In this document: positions 41,522 through 51,405 of the stretch, in pieces
Layout: every line of letters starts with the position of its first letter
How positions within the stretch are numbered: position 1 is the stretch's first letter
NCBI GenBank assembly: GCA_947503775.1
Contig: CANNFE010000003.1
Span: 102,501-166,500 of the forward strand
Reading direction: 5' to 3'
Source of the DNA: an uncultured Paracoccaceae bacterium
Lineage (GTDB): Bacteria; Pseudomonadota; Alphaproteobacteria; Rhodobacterales; Rhodobacteraceae
Length of the DNA: 64,000 nt
Program-made: the position numbers and the translations under genes
The notes under the pieces: model-generated
What the model was told of the DNA's origin: nothing
Databases searched by the model: none
Seen by the model: only the letters and a program-made list of their open reading frames with translations

Positions 41522-42172
41522 ATGAGCGATATCAATCACCACCTGACCGACGCCCTGCTTATGGGCTATTCCGCCGGGACCCTTCCCGAAGCCTTCAGCC
41601 TTGTCGTGGCGAGCCATATTTCGCTGTGCGATGAATGCCGCGCGCGGCTGGAAAGCTTTGACGCTGTGGGCGGGGCCGTGCTGGAGCAAACCGCGGCAGC
41701 ACCGATGCGGGATGGGGCGCTGAGCGAGTGTCTTGGCCGGATCGCAAATGCCGATTGGGCGCCGACGCGGACGGTGGCAAAGGCCGTGGGATCGGACCTG
41801 CCCGAGCCGCTGACCTCCTATGTGGGCGGGGATCTGGATGTGGTGCGCTGGCGCAAGATCGGCGGCGGCGTGTCGCAGGCGGTTTTGAAGACTTCGAAAG
41901 GGGCGACTGCGAGGCTTTTGCATATTCCAGCGGGGCAGCAGCTTCCCGATCACGGGCATCAGGGAACCGAGCTGACGCTGGTTCTGAAAGGCGCGTTTCG
42001 CGACGAGCAGGACCGGTTTGCCGCGGGCGATATCGAGGTGGCAGATCAGACCCTGACACACAAACCCGTGGCCGAGGAGGGCGAGGATTGCATCTGTCTT
42101 GCGGCCACGGATGCGCCGCTTCGGTTCAGCACGATGCTGCCGCGTCTGGCGCAGCCTTTTTTTCGGATCTGA
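41522..42172 (+). CDS. chrR: ChrR, zinc-binding cupin anti-sigma factor
   Basis: This 216-residue protein has the N-terminal anti-sigma domain with the zinc set His7, His32, Cys36, Cys39 (SHISLCDEC). The C-terminal cupin-like domain (about 95-210) has second-metal ligands His144, His146, Glu150 (DHGHQGTE) and His180. These match the R. sphaeroides ChrR set with small offsets. The N-terminal domain alone inhibits sigma-E; the cupin domain is needed for the singlet-oxygen response (established for the family). It forms an operon with rpoE and is convergent with the lipoprotein gene 6 bp away. Confidence 0.95.
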   Translation: MSDINHHLTDALLMGYSAGTLPEAFSLVVASHISLCDECRARLESFDAVGGAVLEQTAAAPMRDGALSECLGRIANADWAPTRTVAKAVGSDLPEPLTSYVGGDLDVVRWRKIGGGVSQAVLKTSKGATARLLHIPAGQQLPDHGHQGTELTLVLKGAFRDEQDRFAAGDIEVADQTLTHKPVAEEGEDCICLAATDAPLRFSTMLPRLAQPFFRI

Positions 42173-42178
42173 CCGTCT

Positions 42179-42580
42179 CTAGGCAGGCGATTCAGGATCG
42201 AGCGCACCGTCCCAGGCTATTGGGATCGCTTGGTTATTTCCCGCAACGACAAAGCCATGCCCGCCGGGCGTGAGATAGTATGTCCGGCCCGGGGCCACGC
42301 CGGTGATCACCGTGTATTCCCCATTCTGACCAACCCCAACAGGGCGGCCATGAGCGTCGCCGAGGCAGACCTGACCGGCGCGGCACGGGGTCAGGATGAC
42401 CTCGCGCATCCAGTGGGGGCCGGCTTCGACGATATATACGGTGCCATCGGCGAAGGGTTTGCCCTGCTTGTCCCAGATGAAATTCTGAATGTCGCTGCGG
42501 GTTTGCAGACCGGCCTGATCGACCCTCGCGCAGGCGGTCAGGGCGAGGCAGGCGAGGGATAAAAGCAGCATCTGGCGCAT
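42179..42580 (-). CDS. Small lipoprotein of unknown function
   Basis: This 133-residue protein begins with a lipoprotein signal, MRQMLLLSLACLALTAC, with lipobox LTAC. The mature part looks like a compact beta-rich domain with two cysteines close together (TPCRAGQVCLGD), a probable disulfide. No family is recognised. It is convergent with chrR. Upstream are an 18-bp palindrome at 42647-42664 and the 11-bp triple repeat at 42740-42772. Confidence 0.8.
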   Translation of the reverse strand: MRQMLLLSLACLALTACARVDQAGLQTRSDIQNFIWDKQGKPFADGTVYIVEAGPHWMREVILTPCRAGQVCLGDAHGRPVGVGQNGEYTVITGVAPGRTYYLTPGGHGFVVAGNNQAIPIAWDGALDPESPA

Positions 42581-42646
42581 CGGGATCTCTCCGGTCAGGA
42601 TCTTTGGCGGACGCTAGCGGGCGCGCCGCGCGGTGACAACACCTGC

Positions 42647-42664
42647 TTGAACCGAACGGTTCAA
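42647..42664. promoter_or_regulatory. Perfect 18-bp palindrome upstream of the lipoprotein gene
   Basis: TTGAACCG-AA-CGGTTCAA has eight-base arms and starts 67 bp before the lipoprotein gene. Its size and symmetry fit a TetR- or MarR-type operator, but no such regulator is adjacent. Confidence 0.5.
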
Positions 42665-42739
42665 AATGAGGCTCTTGCGATGCTCTTTGCGGCAGACCGA
42701 CTCACAGGTTAACGGCTCGGGTTTTCGAAAATCGGGCCT

Positions 42740-42772
42740 GCGGCATCCGGGCGGCATTTGGTCGGCATCCGG
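42740..42772. repeat. Triple 11-bp tandem repeat, second locus
   Basis: GCGGCATCCGG, GCGGCATTTGG and TCGGCATCCGG fill 33 bp exactly. It is the inverted counterpart of the array at 16434-16466, with the middle copy again the divergent one. It lies in the 288-bp gap between the lipoprotein and rmuC genes, which holds no other gene that I can see. Confidence 0.85.
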
Positions 42773-42868
42773 GAGGAGGCATTTTCGCGCCACCCGCGAT
42801 TAACGGGTCGTGCGCAGCTCTGCCGCGCGCAACGGCAGAAACAATGACCGCTTTCGGGTCAGGATTGG

Positions 42869-44101
42869 TCAGGATGTCTTTTCGGCCAGCGGGAGGGGGT
42901 TTTGCTCGGGCGAGAGCTCTTCGAAATCGAAGCTGTCGAGCCGCTCGGCGCGCTTGCCCGCGCGGCTGGCGGCGGTGGTGATTCCCGAGACGTCGTCGCC
43001 TGCCTGCCGCAGGTGGGTTTCGAGTTTTCCCGCCTTCTCGCCGATGATCTCGACATCCCTGTGAAGCTGCTTGAGCGCCTTGCGGATCGCGCCGGCCTGT
43101 TCGCGCATTCGGGCATCCTTGAGGATGGCGCGCATCGTGTTGAGCGTCGCCATGCAGGTGGTCGGCGAGACGATCCAGACGCGGGCGGAAAAACCGTCGC
43201 GGACCACCTCGGGAAGGCGGGAATGCAGCTCGGCATAGACCGCTTCGGAGGGAAGGAACATGAGCGCGCCGTCGGCCGTCTCGCCTTCGATGAGGTATTT
43301 GTCCGAGATCGCCTTGATATGGGTGCGGACCGAGGCGGCGAAAACCTTGAGCGCCTTGAGCTGAGCCCCTTTGCCTTCGGTGGCGACGAGGCGTTCGTAA
43401 TCCTCGAGCGGGAATTTGGCGTCGATGACGATCGGACCCGGCGGGTTCGGCAGGTGGATGATGCAGTCCGGGCGGCTGCCGTTCGAGAGTGTCGGCTGAA
43501 ACGCATAGGCGTCGGCGGGCAGCGCCTTGGAGACGATATCGTTGAGCTGGATCTCTCCGAATGCGCCGCGGGTCTGTTTGTTCGACAGGATATCCTGAAG
43601 CGAGAGCACGTCGCCCGACAGCTTTTCGATATTGTCCTGCGCCTTGTCGATGGCGGCGAGGCGCTCTTGAAGCTGGGTCAGTGACTTGGTGGTTTTCTCC
43701 GACGAGCCATGCAGGGTTTCCTTCATTCGCTCCTGTAGGTCGCTGAGGGAGCGGGCCTGTTTGAGGGCGTTATTCGCCAGTTGCTCGTTCATCTGGGTTT
43801 GTACGGCGGAGAGGCGTTCCTCCATCGTGCGGACGACGCCAAGCTGGGCGGCGGTCTGGGTTTCGCTGACCGATTGCAGCGATCCGGCAAGCTGCTGCTG
43901 CCCGCCTGCGAGCGACTGGACATCGTGGTTAAGGCGTCCGACCTGGCGCATCATATCCTCGACTGCCGTGGCGGAGCGCCCGGCACGGCGGACCGATGCG
44001 ATCAGGAGCCAGAAGAGGGCGACAACAAATACCAATAGGAAAACCGCAGCGATAACGCGCGGATCGTCAAATGCGTATGTCTGGCCGCCGATCTCGATCA
44101 T
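42869..44101 (-). CDS. rmuC: RmuC family DNA recombination protein
   Basis: This 410-residue protein has an N-terminal membrane helix (about 15-37, [20 protein letters not shown]), a long coiled coil (about 45-175) and the RmuC nuclease-like core, with [38 protein letters not shown] and [13 protein letters not shown]. RmuC limits inversions at short inverted repeats; its biochemistry is poorly known. Its start at 44101 overlaps the mutL stop (ATGA), so two DNA-stability genes are coupled. Confidence 0.93.
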   Translation of the reverse strand: MIEIGGQTYAFDDPRVIAAVFLLVFVVALFWLLIASVRRAGRSATAVEDMMRQVGRLNHDVQSLAGGQQQLAGSLQSVSETQTAAQLGVVRTMEERLSAVQTQMNEQLANNALKQARSLSDLQERMKETLHGSSEKTTKSLTQLQERLAAIDKAQDNIEKLSGDVLSLQDILSNKQTRGAFGEIQLNDIVSKALPADAYAFQPTLSNGSRPDCIIHLPNPPGPIVIDAKFPLEDYERLVATEGKGAQLKALKVFAASVRTHIKAISDKYLIEGETADGALMFLPSEAVYAELHSRLPEVVRDGFSARVWIVSPTTCMATLNTMRAILKDARMREQAGAIRKALKQLHRDVEIIGEKAGKLETHLRQAGDDVSGITTAASRAGKRAERLDSFDFEELSPEQNPLPLAEKTS

Positions 44102-45900
44102 GTGCGCCCGAAGAGCCGTTCGATGTCGGAGAGCTTGAGTTCGACATAGGTGGGCCGCCCGTGGTTGCATTGGCCCGAGAGCGGCGTCGCCTCCATCTCG
44201 CGCAGGAGCGCGTTCATCTCCTCGGCGCGCATCCGGCGGCCCGAGCGGATGGAGCCGTGGCAGGCGATGCGGCTGAGGATGGCGTCGATGCGGGCCTCGA
44301 CGAGCTGGCTGTCGCCTGTGTCGGTCAGCTCGTCGAGGATGTCCTTGAGGATCGGGGCGGCGGCGACCTCTCCAAGCAGGGCCGGTGTCGCGCGGACGGC
44401 GATGGCGGTGCCGCCGAAGGGCTCGATAGTGAGGCCGAGGCGGTTCAAATCGTAGGAGAGGGCGAGGAGCTGAGCGCAGTCCTCGGCGGGAAGCTCCACG
44501 ATTTCGGGGATCAGGAGCTGCTGGGCGGCGACGCCGTTCTCCGCGCGCTGCTGTTTGAGCTTTTCGTAGACGAGGCGTTCGTGGGCGGCGTGCTGGTCGA
44601 CGATGACCATGCCGGTGGCGGTCTGGGCGATGATGTAGTTTTCGTGGACCTGGCCGCGCGCGGCGCCGAGGGGGTGGTTCTCCTCTGGCGGCTCTTCGGG
44701 GGTGTCGACACGGGCAAAGACCGGGGCGGTTTCGGCGAAGCCTGGCTGCGGGATCGGAGCATGGCGCGGACGGTCCATCTGGTAGATGCGGGCGCTTTGC
44801 GGCTCGGGCTGCATCGCGCCAAGGACCCCTGCGGCGACGGTCGAGGAGGCGCGGTGGCCCGCCTCGGCCAGAGCGTGGCGCAGGCCCGAGACGATGAGGC
44901 CGCGCACCGTGCCGGGATCGCGGAAGCGGACCTCGGATTTGGCGGGGTGGACGTTGACGTCGACGAGATGCGGATCGCAGTCGATGAAAAGCGCGGCGGC
45001 CGGGTGCCGGTCGCGGCTGAGCACGTCCATATAGGCGGCGCGGAGTGCGCCGTGCAGCATCCGATCCTTCACCGGGCGGCCGTTGACGAAAAGGAATTGC
45101 GTGACCGCCGAGCCGCGCGAATAGGTCGGCAGGGCCGCATAGCCGGTGAGGCGGATGCCGTCCCGTTCGGCGTCGATCCGGAGGGCGTTGTCGGCGAAAT
45201 CCGCGCCGATCAGGGTGCGGAGCCGCCCGTGCAGCGCGTCGAAGAGCGCGCCGCTTTCGGCATCGGCGCGCAGAATTGTGCGGTCGCCACCGCCGGTGAT
45301 GTCGCGCAGGGTGAAAGAGATCGACGGCTCGGCCATGGCGATGCGGCGGACGACGTCGGTGATCGCCTGCGCCTCGGCCCTGTCGGAGCGCATGAATTTG
45401 AGCCGGGCGGGCGTGGCGTGGAAGAGATCGCGCAGTTCGACCACGGTGCCGCAGCTGAGAGCGGCGGGGCTGACGGGGGCGATCCGTGATGCGGTGACGG
45501 TGATCCGATGGGCGTCGGCGGGGGTCACGCGGCTGGTGATCGTGAGGCGACCTACGGCGCCGAGGGATGGCAGCGCCTCGCCGCGAAAGCCGAAGGTGTG
45601 GATATCGAGCAAGTCGTCGCCCGGCAGTTTGGAGGTGGCGTGGCGCGAGAGGGCGAGCGGCAGGTCCCCGGCGCTCATCCCGCAGCCATCGTCGGTGATG
45701 CGGATCAGGCTCTTGCCGCCATCGGCCTGGGCGATGTCGATGCGGGTGGCCCCGGCATCGACGGCGTTCTCGACCAGTTCCTTGACGGCGGAGGCCGGAC
45801 GTTCGACCACCTCGCCGGCGGCGATGCGGTTGATCGCGGCCTCATCAAGCTGCCGGATGACCGGGCGGATATCGCTTATGTTGGGGTCGGGAAGCGCCAT
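44098..45900 (-). CDS. mutL: DNA mismatch repair protein MutL
   Basis: This 600-residue protein has the GHKL ATPase N-terminus ([39 protein letters not shown]) and the C-terminal endonuclease motif DQHA-x2-E-x4-E ([12 protein letters not shown]), followed by CHGSIRSG near the end. The motif shows it is the nicking type of MutL used by bacteria without MutH. Length is normal. It is coupled to rmuC downstream. Confidence 0.97.
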   Translation of the reverse strand: MALPDPNISDIRPVIRQLDEAAINRIAAGEVVERPASAVKELVENAVDAGATRIDIAQADGGKSLIRITDDGCGMSAGDLPLALSRHATSKLPGDDLLDIHTFGFRGEALPSLGAVGRLTITSRVTPADAHRITVTASRIAPVSPAALSCGTVVELRDLFHATPARLKFMRSDRAEAQAITDVVRRIAMAEPSISFTLRDITGGGDRTILRADAESGALFDALHGRLRTLIGADFADNALRIDAERDGIRLTGYAALPTYSRGSAVTQFLFVNGRPVKDRMLHGALRAAYMDVLSRDRHPAAALFIDCDPHLVDVNVHPAKSEVRFRDPGTVRGLIVSGLRHALAEAGHRASSTVAAGVLGAMQPEPQSARIYQMDRPRHAPIPQPGFAETAPVFARVDTPEEPPEENHPLGAARGQVHENYIIAQTATGMVIVDQHAAHERLVYEKLKQQRAENGVAAQQLLIPEIVELPAEDCAQLLALSYDLNRLGLTIEPFGGTAIAVRATPALLGEVAAAPILKDILDELTDTGDSQLVEARIDAILSRIACHGSIRSGRRMRAEEMNALLREMEATPLSGQCNHGRPTYVELKLSDIERLFGRT

Positions 45901-45939
45901 GCCACAAGGAGTAGCATGGCGCGCTGCGATTCTGGAACC

Positions 45940-47247
45940 CTAGTTCGTTGTCTCGAGGCCTTCGGGCTGGCCGACGACAGTGAAGTGGAGAGCGTCCGGC
46001 TGCAGAAGCTCGGAGGCGACGCGATTGATGTCGTCGAGCGTGACGGCGTTGACCTTGTCGTTGCGGGTCTGGACGTAGTCGAGACCCAGATCCTCCATCT
46101 GCAGACCGACGAGGATACCCGCGATGGGGCCGTTGCCGTCGAAGCGGAGCGGATAGGCGCCGGTCAAGTAGGTCTTGGCGGTCTCGAGTTCGTCTTCGGT
46201 GACGCCCTCTTCGGCCATGCGGGCCCATTCGGCGCGGGTGACGTCGATCGCCTCGGCGACGCGGTCATTCGAGGACGAGACGGAACCGAGATAGAGCGCG
46301 GCGTAATCCTTGGGCACGAGGTAGGTGTAGATGCCGTAGGTGAGACCGCGGTTGACGCGAACCTCCTCCATCAGGCGGCTTTCGAAGTTGGGGCCGCCGA
46401 GGATGACATTGAGAATGTAGGCGGCGAAGAAATCCTCGTCGTCGCGGGTGATCCCCTCATGGCCGAAGAGGACCGTCGATTGCGGATTGTCGAAGGGAAT
46501 GACGGTGACGCCGGGTTCGAGGGCGACCTCAACCGGTTCGGGCATGGGCGCGCCGGTCTCGGGCAGATCGCCGAGAAGCGTGTCGAGGAGCGTCGCGAGC
46601 TCCTCGGACGTGATGTCGCCGACGGCGCTGACGAAGATGCGGTCGCGAGCGAGGACGGCCTGATGGGCGGCGACGAGGTCGTCGCGCGTGAGGCCGCTGA
46701 CGGTGTCGATCGTGCCGGTTTCGGACGTGCCGTAGGGGTGGTCGCCGAATGCCTCGGTCGAGAAGGCGATCGAGGCAAGTTCGCTCGGGTCCTTGGTGTC
46801 CGAGCGGATGCCGGCGATGACCTGCGCGCGGACGCGGTCGATGGCGTCCTCGTCGAAGCGCGGTTCGGTCAGGGCAAGGCGCAGAAGATCGACGGCCTCG
46901 TCGCGGTTTTCGGTCAGGAAACGCGCGCCGATGGACAGCGCGTCGTCGTAGACATCGAAGCTGTAGCTTGCCGCGAGGCTTTCGCGGGCGGCCTGGAACT
47001 CCTGGGCGGTCAGATCGCCCGCGCCTTCCTCGATCAGGCCGGTCATCAGGTTGATCGCGCCGCGCTTGCCCTCGGCATCGAGCGAGGCGCCGCCCTTGAA
47101 GCGGATCTCGAGCGCGGTGAAGGGAATGGCGTGATCTTCGACCAGCCAGGCGGTGATGCCGCCGGGGGAGGTGACCTCCTTGATCTCGATCTCGGCCCGG
47201 AGGGGACCGGCGACAAAAATCAGGATGAGAGCGAACAGGCGGATCAT
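45940..47247 (-). CDS. M16 family peptidase-like protein, inactive partner
   Basis: This 435-residue protein has a signal peptide (MIRLFALILIFVAGPLRA) and the M16 double-domain fold. The zinc motif HxxEH is absent, while the Arg/Tyr substrate-clamp pair of the second domain is present (VRVNRGLTYGIYTY). In such pairs the inactive subunit complements the active one encoded just upstream. Its start overlaps the stop of that gene (ATGA). It probably acts on peptides in the periplasm. Confidence 0.92.
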   Translation of the reverse strand: MIRLFALILIFVAGPLRAEIEIKEVTSPGGITAWLVEDHAIPFTALEIRFKGGASLDAEGKRGAINLMTGLIEEGAGDLTAQEFQAARESLAASYSFDVYDDALSIGARFLTENRDEAVDLLRLALTEPRFDEDAIDRVRAQVIAGIRSDTKDPSELASIAFSTEAFGDHPYGTSETGTIDTVSGLTRDDLVAAHQAVLARDRIFVSAVGDITSEELATLLDTLLGDLPETGAPMPEPVEVALEPGVTVIPFDNPQSTVLFGHEGITRDDEDFFAAYILNVILGGPNFESRLMEEVRVNRGLTYGIYTYLVPKDYAALYLGSVSSSNDRVAEAIDVTRAEWARMAEEGVTEDELETAKTYLTGAYPLRFDGNGPIAGILVGLQMEDLGLDYVQTRNDKVNAVTLDDINRVASELLQPDALHFTVVGQPEGLETTN

Positions 47248-48584
47248 TGGCTGACCTCCGAAACTTCCGTTGTGGGCGCCTTGAGGATCCCGGTGACCGA
47301 GGCGCGCGGGTTGAAGACGGCGCGGGCGGCCTCCATTACGTCTTCGGCGGTGACGGCCTGAAGGATGTCGGGCCAGGCTTGCACATCCTCGACCGTCAGG
47401 CCGCTGGTCAGGGCCGAGCCATAGCGGTTGGCGGCGGATTGCACGTTATCGCGGGCATAGATCTGGCTCGCGCGGAGTTGCATCTTGATCCGGTCGAGCT
47501 GCTCGGCATCGACGCCTTCGTCGAGGAATTCCGCGATGACGCGGTCGAGCGCGGCCTCGGCCTCGTCCAACGTGATGCCATCGCTGGGCACGACAACGAG
47601 CGAGAAGCTCGTATCGTCGAGCGCCTGACCGTCGTAGAAGGCGGAAGTGTAGACGGCGATCTGTTGTTCGAATTGCAGCTTGTCGTTGAGGACGCTGGTG
47701 AAGTTCGACCCGCCAAGAAGTTGGGCGAGAACGGTCAGGGCAGCGGCGTCTTCCTGTGCGCCGGAATCGCGTTCGGGGGCGAGATAACTGCGGGAAATAT
47801 AGGGCTGCGCAACGCGCTGATCTTCGAAGACGACGCGGCGGGCCGCGTTTTGCGGCGGCTCTGCCGGGCGGAAGCGCTCTGGGATATCGGCATTGGCTGG
47901 GATGGGCCCGTAATATTGTTCGGCCAGGGCGCGCACCTCTTCGGGACCCACATCGCCTGCGATCACGAGGACCGCGTTATTAGGGGCATAGAACGTGTCA
48001 TAGAAGGTCTGCGCATCCTCCATGTCGAGCGTTTCCATCTCGTGACGCCAGCCGATGATGGGCACGCCGTAGCGATGGTTGAGGAACTGAGCTGCGCGCA
48101 TCTGTTCGTTCAAAAGCGCGCCGGGGGAGGTGTCGGTGCGCTGGGAGCGTTCCTCGAGGATGACATTGCGCTCGGTCGCGATGTCTTCCTGCTTGAGGAG
48201 GAGGTTCTCCATCCGGTCGGCCTCCATTGACATCACAAGCTCGAGCCGGTCGGCGGCGATGCGCTGGAAATAGGCGGTGTAGTCGTAGCTGGTGAAGGCG
48301 TTGTCGGATCCGCCATTGGCTGCGACGGTCGCCGACAGCTCTCCGGGGGTGAGGTTTTCGGTCTGTTTGAAAAGCAGATGTTCGAGGAAATGCGCGATGC
48401 CGGATGTGCCGCTGGGCTCGTCGGCGGAGCCGGTGCGATACCAGAGCATCTGGACGACGACGGGCGCGCGGTGATCCTCGATGACCACGACCTCGAGCCC
48501 GTTGTCGAGCGTGAAGCTGGTGACCGTTTCATCGGCGGCGGCGGGCAGGGCGAGACAGACAAACGCAGCGATCAGGCGCAGCAT
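47244..48584 (-). CDS. M16 family zinc peptidase, active partner
   Basis: This 446-residue protein has a signal peptide (residues 1-17) and the inverted zinc motif HFLEH at residues 65-69, with the distal Glu in RNVILEERSQR. It is a periplasmic metallopeptidase that cleaves peptides or misfolded segments. The start at 48584 has GGAGG just upstream; the longer frame to 48644 has none. It is coupled to the inactive partner. Confidence 0.95.
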   Translation of the reverse strand: MLRLIAAFVCLALPAAADETVTSFTLDNGLEVVVIEDHRAPVVVQMLWYRTGSADEPSGTSGIAHFLEHLLFKQTENLTPGELSATVAANGGSDNAFTSYDYTAYFQRIAADRLELVMSMEADRMENLLLKQEDIATERNVILEERSQRTDTSPGALLNEQMRAAQFLNHRYGVPIIGWRHEMETLDMEDAQTFYDTFYAPNNAVLVIAGDVGPEEVRALAEQYYGPIPANADIPERFRPAEPPQNAARRVVFEDQRVAQPYISRSYLAPERDSGAQEDAAALTVLAQLLGGSNFTSVLNDKLQFEQQIAVYTSAFYDGQALDDTSFSLVVVPSDGITLDEAEAALDRVIAEFLDEGVDAEQLDRIKMQLRASQIYARDNVQSAANRYGSALTSGLTVEDVQAWPDILQAVTAEDVMEAARAVFNPRASVTGILKAPTTEVSEVSQ

Positions 48585-48673
48585 GGGACCTCCGGTCGGG
48601 TGAAAACCTGACGGGTAAAGTGGCGTATTCTGCCAAAGGTTCAAGCAGCGGCCACGCGCTCGTGAGGGAGATG

Positions 48674-49207
48674 TCAGTCCACGAGGCCGAAGAGCCGTCC
48701 CCGGTCTTCGGGTGGAGGAGAGGCCGACGGAACGCCGACGCCGAGCTGGGAGAACCGCTCTTGTTCGGCATAGGCGTCGAGCGTCTGCGGGCGGTAGAGC
48801 GTGTAATAGCGGTTGCGGGTCAGAAGGCGGAGCCCTGGGGCGCGGGACCGGAAGTCTGCATCCTCCTGCGCAAGCTGGGTGCGGATGCCCTGCGGCACTC
48901 CGTAGCGGGTGGCGGTGGCGATCAGCGCCGAATCCGCCGCCGGGATCGGAGCGCCCGCGCCTGCATTGGGCGTGCCGCCCAGCGCGAGAACCGCATCGGC
49001 GCGCGGTGTCGCATCGGTGCGGTTGGGCCCGCCGGGGATGGGCGGCGGCAGGACGTTCAGCGTCTCGGGCACCTCGAGCGGGCGCGATGGCAGGACCGAA
49101 AATTCATCGGGTCCTTCGCTGCGATTGTCATAGCTGTCGTGCAGGCCATTGCGGTTGCCGCAGCCCGCAAGGGCAATCAGCACCGCCAAACCCATTAATG
49201 CACGCAT
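48674..49207 (-). CDS. DUF3035 lipoprotein
   Basis: This 177-residue lipoprotein has signal MRALMGLAVLIALAG and lipobox ALAGCG. The body is proline/glycine-rich with the DUF3035 block GPDEFSVLPSRPLEVPE and a C-terminal LYRPQTLDAYAEQERF. Function is unknown. It follows lspA, the lipoprotein signal peptidase that would process it. The start at 49207 is the first ATG that gives a proper signal. Confidence 0.88.
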   Translation of the reverse strand: MRALMGLAVLIALAGCGNRNGLHDSYDNRSEGPDEFSVLPSRPLEVPETLNVLPPPIPGGPNRTDATPRADAVLALGGTPNAGAGAPIPAADSALIATATRYGVPQGIRTQLAQEDADFRSRAPGLRLLTRNRYYTLYRPQTLDAYAEQERFSQLGVGVPSASPPPEDRGRLFGLVD

Positions 49208-49262
49208 AATCCTGCCGTCCTCATCCGTCTTTGGCGCCTTGTAGCAAGACGCGCGGGCGACG

Positions 49263-49769
49263 TCACGTGCCGTTCTTGCCCGCAACCTTGGAGGAGGCGC
49301 GATTTTCCTTGGTCTCGCCGGTGAAGAGGATCAGGCCGATGGCGCCAACGAAGATCGCGATATCGGCGACGTTGAAGGCGTAGGGATTGTCGATCCCGCA
49401 GCAGGACATGTTGAGGAAATCGGCCACGGCGCCGTAAAGGATCCGGTCGATCACATTGCCGAGCGCGCCGCCGACCAAGATCCCGGCGGAGATGTAGCCC
49501 CATTTGCCGGGCGCCTCGCGCGCGATCCAGATCAGGACACCGACCGACAGTGCCAGCGCGAAGCTGATGAGGATCCAGCGCATCGTGTTGGAATCGGTGG
49601 AGAAGAGGCCGAAATTGATGCCCTCGTTCCATGCCATCCTGAGGTTGAGAAACGGCGGCAGCACATCGATGGCCTGCCGCGTCTGCAGATCGAGCATATG
49701 CACGACGATGTACTTGCTGATCTGATCGATCAGGAAGACCCAGAAACCCGTCCAGAATGTCAGGCGCAT
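49263..49769 (-). CDS. lspA: Lipoprotein signal peptidase (signal peptidase II)
   Basis: This 168-residue inner-membrane aspartyl peptidase has four helices and the catalytic aspartates in GALGNVIDRI and FNVADIAI. The conserved NxGxxF motif is WNEGINFGLF. It cleaves diacylated prolipoproteins before the lipobox Cys. It lies between purH and the DUF3035 lipoprotein gene on the same strand, in an arrangement common in Rhodobacterales. Confidence 0.96.
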   Translation of the reverse strand: MRLTFWTGFWVFLIDQISKYIVVHMLDLQTRQAIDVLPPFLNLRMAWNEGINFGLFSTDSNTMRWILISFALALSVGVLIWIAREAPGKWGYISAGILVGGALGNVIDRILYGAVADFLNMSCCGIDNPYAFNVADIAIFVGAIGLILFTGETKENRASSKVAGKNGT

Positions 49770-49811
49770 TGCCCCGTTTCCTTACCCCGTGTCAGCCCGC
49801 TTTGCGGACCG

Positions 49812-51389
49812 CTAATGCCTAAAATGCCGCATACCCGTAAACACCATGGCGAGCCCTGCCTTGTTTGCAGCCTCGATCACGTCGTCATCCCTCATTGAAC
49901 CGCCCGGCTGGATCACCGCCGTCGCACCGGCAGCGGCCGCCGCAACCAGACCGTCGGCGAAGGGGAAGAACGCGTCTGATGCCACTACCGACCCTTTTGT
50001 CGGCGCGGCGTCAAGCCCCAGAATCTCGGCCATGTCTTCGGATTTGCGCGCCGCGATGCGGGTGCTGTCGACCCGGCTCATCTGTCCGGCGCCTATACCT
50101 ACGGTTGCACCGCCTTTGGCATAGACGATGGCGTTGGATTTGACGTGCTTGGCGACGCGCCATGCAAAAAGGAGGTCGCTCAATTCCGTTTCGGAAGGCT
50201 TTCGGTCGGTCACGACTTTCAGATCCGCGGGATCGAGGCGGCCGGTATCCTCGTCCTGGACCAGAAAACCGCCCGCGACCGGCTTGACCATAAGGCCCGG
50301 TTCGCCGGGATCGGCCATGGAGGAGGTGACGAGGAGGCGCAGGTTCTTCTTGGCCGAAAGCACGTTTTGCGCCTCGGTCTCGATGCCGGGGGCGATGATA
50401 ACCTCGGTAAAGACCTCGGCCATCGCCTTGGCCGTTTCGGGATCGAGGGGGCGATTCGTGGCGATGATGCCGCCGAAGGCGCTGGTGCGGTCGCAGTCGA
50501 AGGCGGCGCGGTAGGCCTCGAGCAGGGTCGCGCCGGTGGCGACGCCGCAGGGATTGGCATGCTTGATGATCGCGCAGGCGGGGGTGTCGAATTCCGAGAC
50601 CAGTTCGAACGCGGCATCGGTGTCGGCGACGTTGTTGTAGCTAAGCGCCTTGCCCTGAAGTTGCCGCGCGGTGGCGACGCCGGGGCGGTTCGTGCCGTCA
50701 GTGTAGAAGGCGGCGGCCTGATGCGGATTCTCGCCGTAGCGCATCGTATCGGCCAGCTCTCCGGTAAAGCTGCGGCGGCGGGGATGCGCCTCGTCCAGCG
50801 CGCCGGCCATCCAGGTGGAGACGGCCGTGTCATAGGCGGCGGTGCGGCTATAGGTGTTCAGCGCCAGCTTGCGGCGGAAGGCGAGCGTGGTGCCGTCATG
50901 GGCGCTCAGCTCTCCGAGAAGCGGCTCGTAATCCTGCGGATCGGTGACGACGGCGACGAAGGCGTGGTTCTTGGCGGCAGCGCGGAGCATGGCGGGGCCT
51001 CCGATGTCGATATTCTCGATACAGTCGTCCCAGTCCGCGCCTTTGGCGACAGTTTCCTCGAACGGATAGAGATTGACGATCAGAAGATCGATGGGCGCGA
51101 TGCCGTGCTCTTGCATCGAGGCGAGGTGATCGTCCTTGTCCCTGAGCGCCAGAAGCCCGCCATGGACCCCCGGATGAAGCGTCTTGACGCGGCCGTCCAT
51201 CATTTCGGGAAAGCCAGTCAGGTCCGAAACGTCGCGCACCTCAAGCCCGCCTGCGCGCAACTCGGCGGCGGTGCCGCCTGTCGAAACCAGTTCGATCCCG
51301 CGGGCGGCCAGAGCGCGGCCCAGCGCCTTGAGGCCCGTCTTGTCTGAGACCGAAATGAGGGCGCGGCGCACGGGGCGAATGTCGGTCAT
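49812..51389 (-). CDS. purH: Bifunctional AICAR formyltransferase/IMP cyclohydrolase
   Basis: This 525-residue enzyme carries out the last two steps of purine synthesis. The N-terminal IMP cyclohydrolase ([24 protein letters not shown]) and the C-terminal AICAR transformylase ([37 protein letters not shown]) are complete. The start at 51389 gives the standard [13 protein letters not shown]; the frame extends to 51419 but would overlap the heparinase gene. It is tightly packed after the heparinase-like gene. Confidence 0.97.
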   Translation of the reverse strand: MTDIRPVRRALISVSDKTGLKALGRALAARGIELVSTGGTAAELRAGGLEVRDVSDLTGFPEMMDGRVKTLHPGVHGGLLALRDKDDHLASMQEHGIAPIDLLIVNLYPFEETVAKGADWDDCIENIDIGGPAMLRAAAKNHAFVAVVTDPQDYEPLLGELSAHDGTTLAFRRKLALNTYSRTAAYDTAVSTWMAGALDEAHPRRRSFTGELADTMRYGENPHQAAAFYTDGTNRPGVATARQLQGKALSYNNVADTDAAFELVSEFDTPACAIIKHANPCGVATGATLLEAYRAAFDCDRTSAFGGIIATNRPLDPETAKAMAEVFTEVIIAPGIETEAQNVLSAKKNLRLLVTSSMADPGEPGLMVKPVAGGFLVQDEDTGRLDPADLKVVTDRKPSETELSDLLFAWRVAKHVKSNAIVYAKGGATVGIGAGQMSRVDSTRIAARKSEDMAEILGLDAAPTKGSVVASDAFFPFADGLVAAAAAGATAVIQPGGSMRDDDVIEAANKAGLAMVFTGMRHFRH

Positions 51390-51405
51390 GGAGGCGGGAT
51401 CCTTT

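Noticed and set aside
44071-45489. 472-codon Gly/Val/Glu-rich frame antisense to mutL
   Set aside because: It mirrors mutL codon third positions; no start signal or known domain.
45508-47361. 617-codon frame antisense to the M16 peptidase gene
   Set aside because: Same shadow effect; the M16 gene has a signal peptide and conserved motifs.
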